This document shows, piece by piece, positions 6,490 to 6,618 of a stretch of 6,618 nucleotides of DNA. The notes under the pieces were generated by a model that searched no databases, had not been told where the DNA came from, and saw only the letters and a list, made by a program, of their open reading frames with translations. A program made the position numbers and the translations under genes. The stretch covers positions 1 to 6,618 of the forward strand of contig JBKHHU010000186.1 of the NCBI GenBank assembly GCA_046539045.1, read 5' to 3'. The stretch comes from JBKHHU01 sp046539045. Its GTDB lineage: Bacteria; Planctomycetota; Phycisphaerae; SM23-33. How positions within the stretch are numbered: position 1 is the first letter of the stretch; each line of letters starts with the position of its first letter.

Positions 6490-6583
6490 GCAATGGTTGG
6501 CGGGTCTCCCGACCCGTCTTGCAATGGTTGGCGGGTCTCCTGACCCGTCTTGCAATGGTTGGCGGGTCTCCTGACCCGCCAAC
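6490..6583. repeat. Three tandem 31-bp palindromic repeats
   Basis: A 31-bp unit beginning GCAATGGTTGGCGGGTCTCC starts at 6490, 6521 and 6552. Copies 1 and 2 differ at one loop base (CCCGA versus CCTGA) and both end GACCCGTCTT. Copy 3 ends GACCCGCCAA, which lengthens its internal palindrome. Each copy contains CGGGTC and GACCCG around a four-base loop, so each can form a hairpin. The array begins 27 bases after the phosphoketolase stop. It has no unique spacers, so it is not a CRISPR array. A REP-type or MITE-derived element expanded by slippage is the best reading. Confidence 0.85.
6558..6583 (+). terminator. Strong hairpin downstream of phosphoketolase (possible terminator)
   Basis: GTTGGCGGGTC (6558-6568) and GACCCGCCAAC (6573-6583) form a perfect 11-bp, GC-rich stem with a four-base TCCT loop, about 95 bases after the stop codon. 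The strength and position suit 3' end protection or termination of the phosphoketolase transcript. It is followed by GGAACAAAG rather than a T-run, so intrinsic termination would be atypical. It is also the third copy of the 31-bp repeat, which may be its main identity. Confidence 0.3.
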
Positions 6584-6618
6584 GGAACAAAGCGCCCGCA
6601 ATCGGCGTGGTGAAACGT

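Noticed and set aside
6490..6583. CRISPR array
   Set aside because: The copies abut directly with a 31-bp period and leave no unique spacers.
4130..6601. Very long open frame (823 codons) antisense to phosphoketolase
   Set aside because: Its product is histidine/valine/arginine-rich without any domain I recognise and mirrors the codon pattern of the intact phosphoketolase. This is a common by-product of high G+C at third codon positions.

Overview
The window looks like chromosomal DNA of a GC-rich bacterium of the PVC group, most likely a planctomycete. Four things suggest this: a PEP-CTERM exported protein, a XylR-type regulator fusing a LacI-like sensor to an AraC helix-turn-helix, a single-gene XFP-type phosphoketolase, and non-coding gaps filled with short GC-rich palindromes. 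The lineage is inferred from gene content only. No rRNA, tRNA, CRISPR array, transposase or phage gene was seen.

Layout. Bases 1-567 hold no convincing gene. They contain a REP-like palindrome cluster (about 231-304), a good sigma70-like promoter (367-394) and a leader with several hairpins. Next comes a secreted, membrane-anchored PEP-CTERM protein with beta-propeller-like repeats (568-1524, +). After it, a promoter at 1619-1647 drives a broken reading frame (1720-2191, +). That frame starts with an intact RBS and signal-peptide-like N-terminus, then shifts frame into the C-terminal end of a polytopic membrane glycosyltransferase-like protein that carries an in-frame TGA. I read it as a chimeric pseudogene.

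On the minus strand, a XylR-like regulator (2673-3803) is followed 38 bases downstream by a PIN-domain ribonuclease-like protein (2236-2634), probably as one transcript. Divergently, on the plus strand, lies a complete phosphoketolase gene (4049-6463). The 245-base gap between regulator and phosphoketolase contains a near-perfect 15-bp inverted repeat whose two arms each hold an outward-facing -10-like hexamer. This is a good candidate for a shared operator and promoter. The window ends with three 31-bp tandem repeats, the last forming a perfect 11-bp hairpin.

How the genes may work together. XylR-like proteins sense sugars, and phosphoketolase splits xylulose-5-phosphate (and often fructose-6-phosphate) to acetyl-phosphate. 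The divergent pair therefore suggests sugar-responsive control of a phosphoketolase shunt. The PIN protein shows no adjacent antitoxin. I did not find a clearly new multi-gene system. The points most worth a second look are the regulator/PIN/phosphoketolase arrangement with its palindrome, the chimeric pseudogene, and the two palindromic repeat families.
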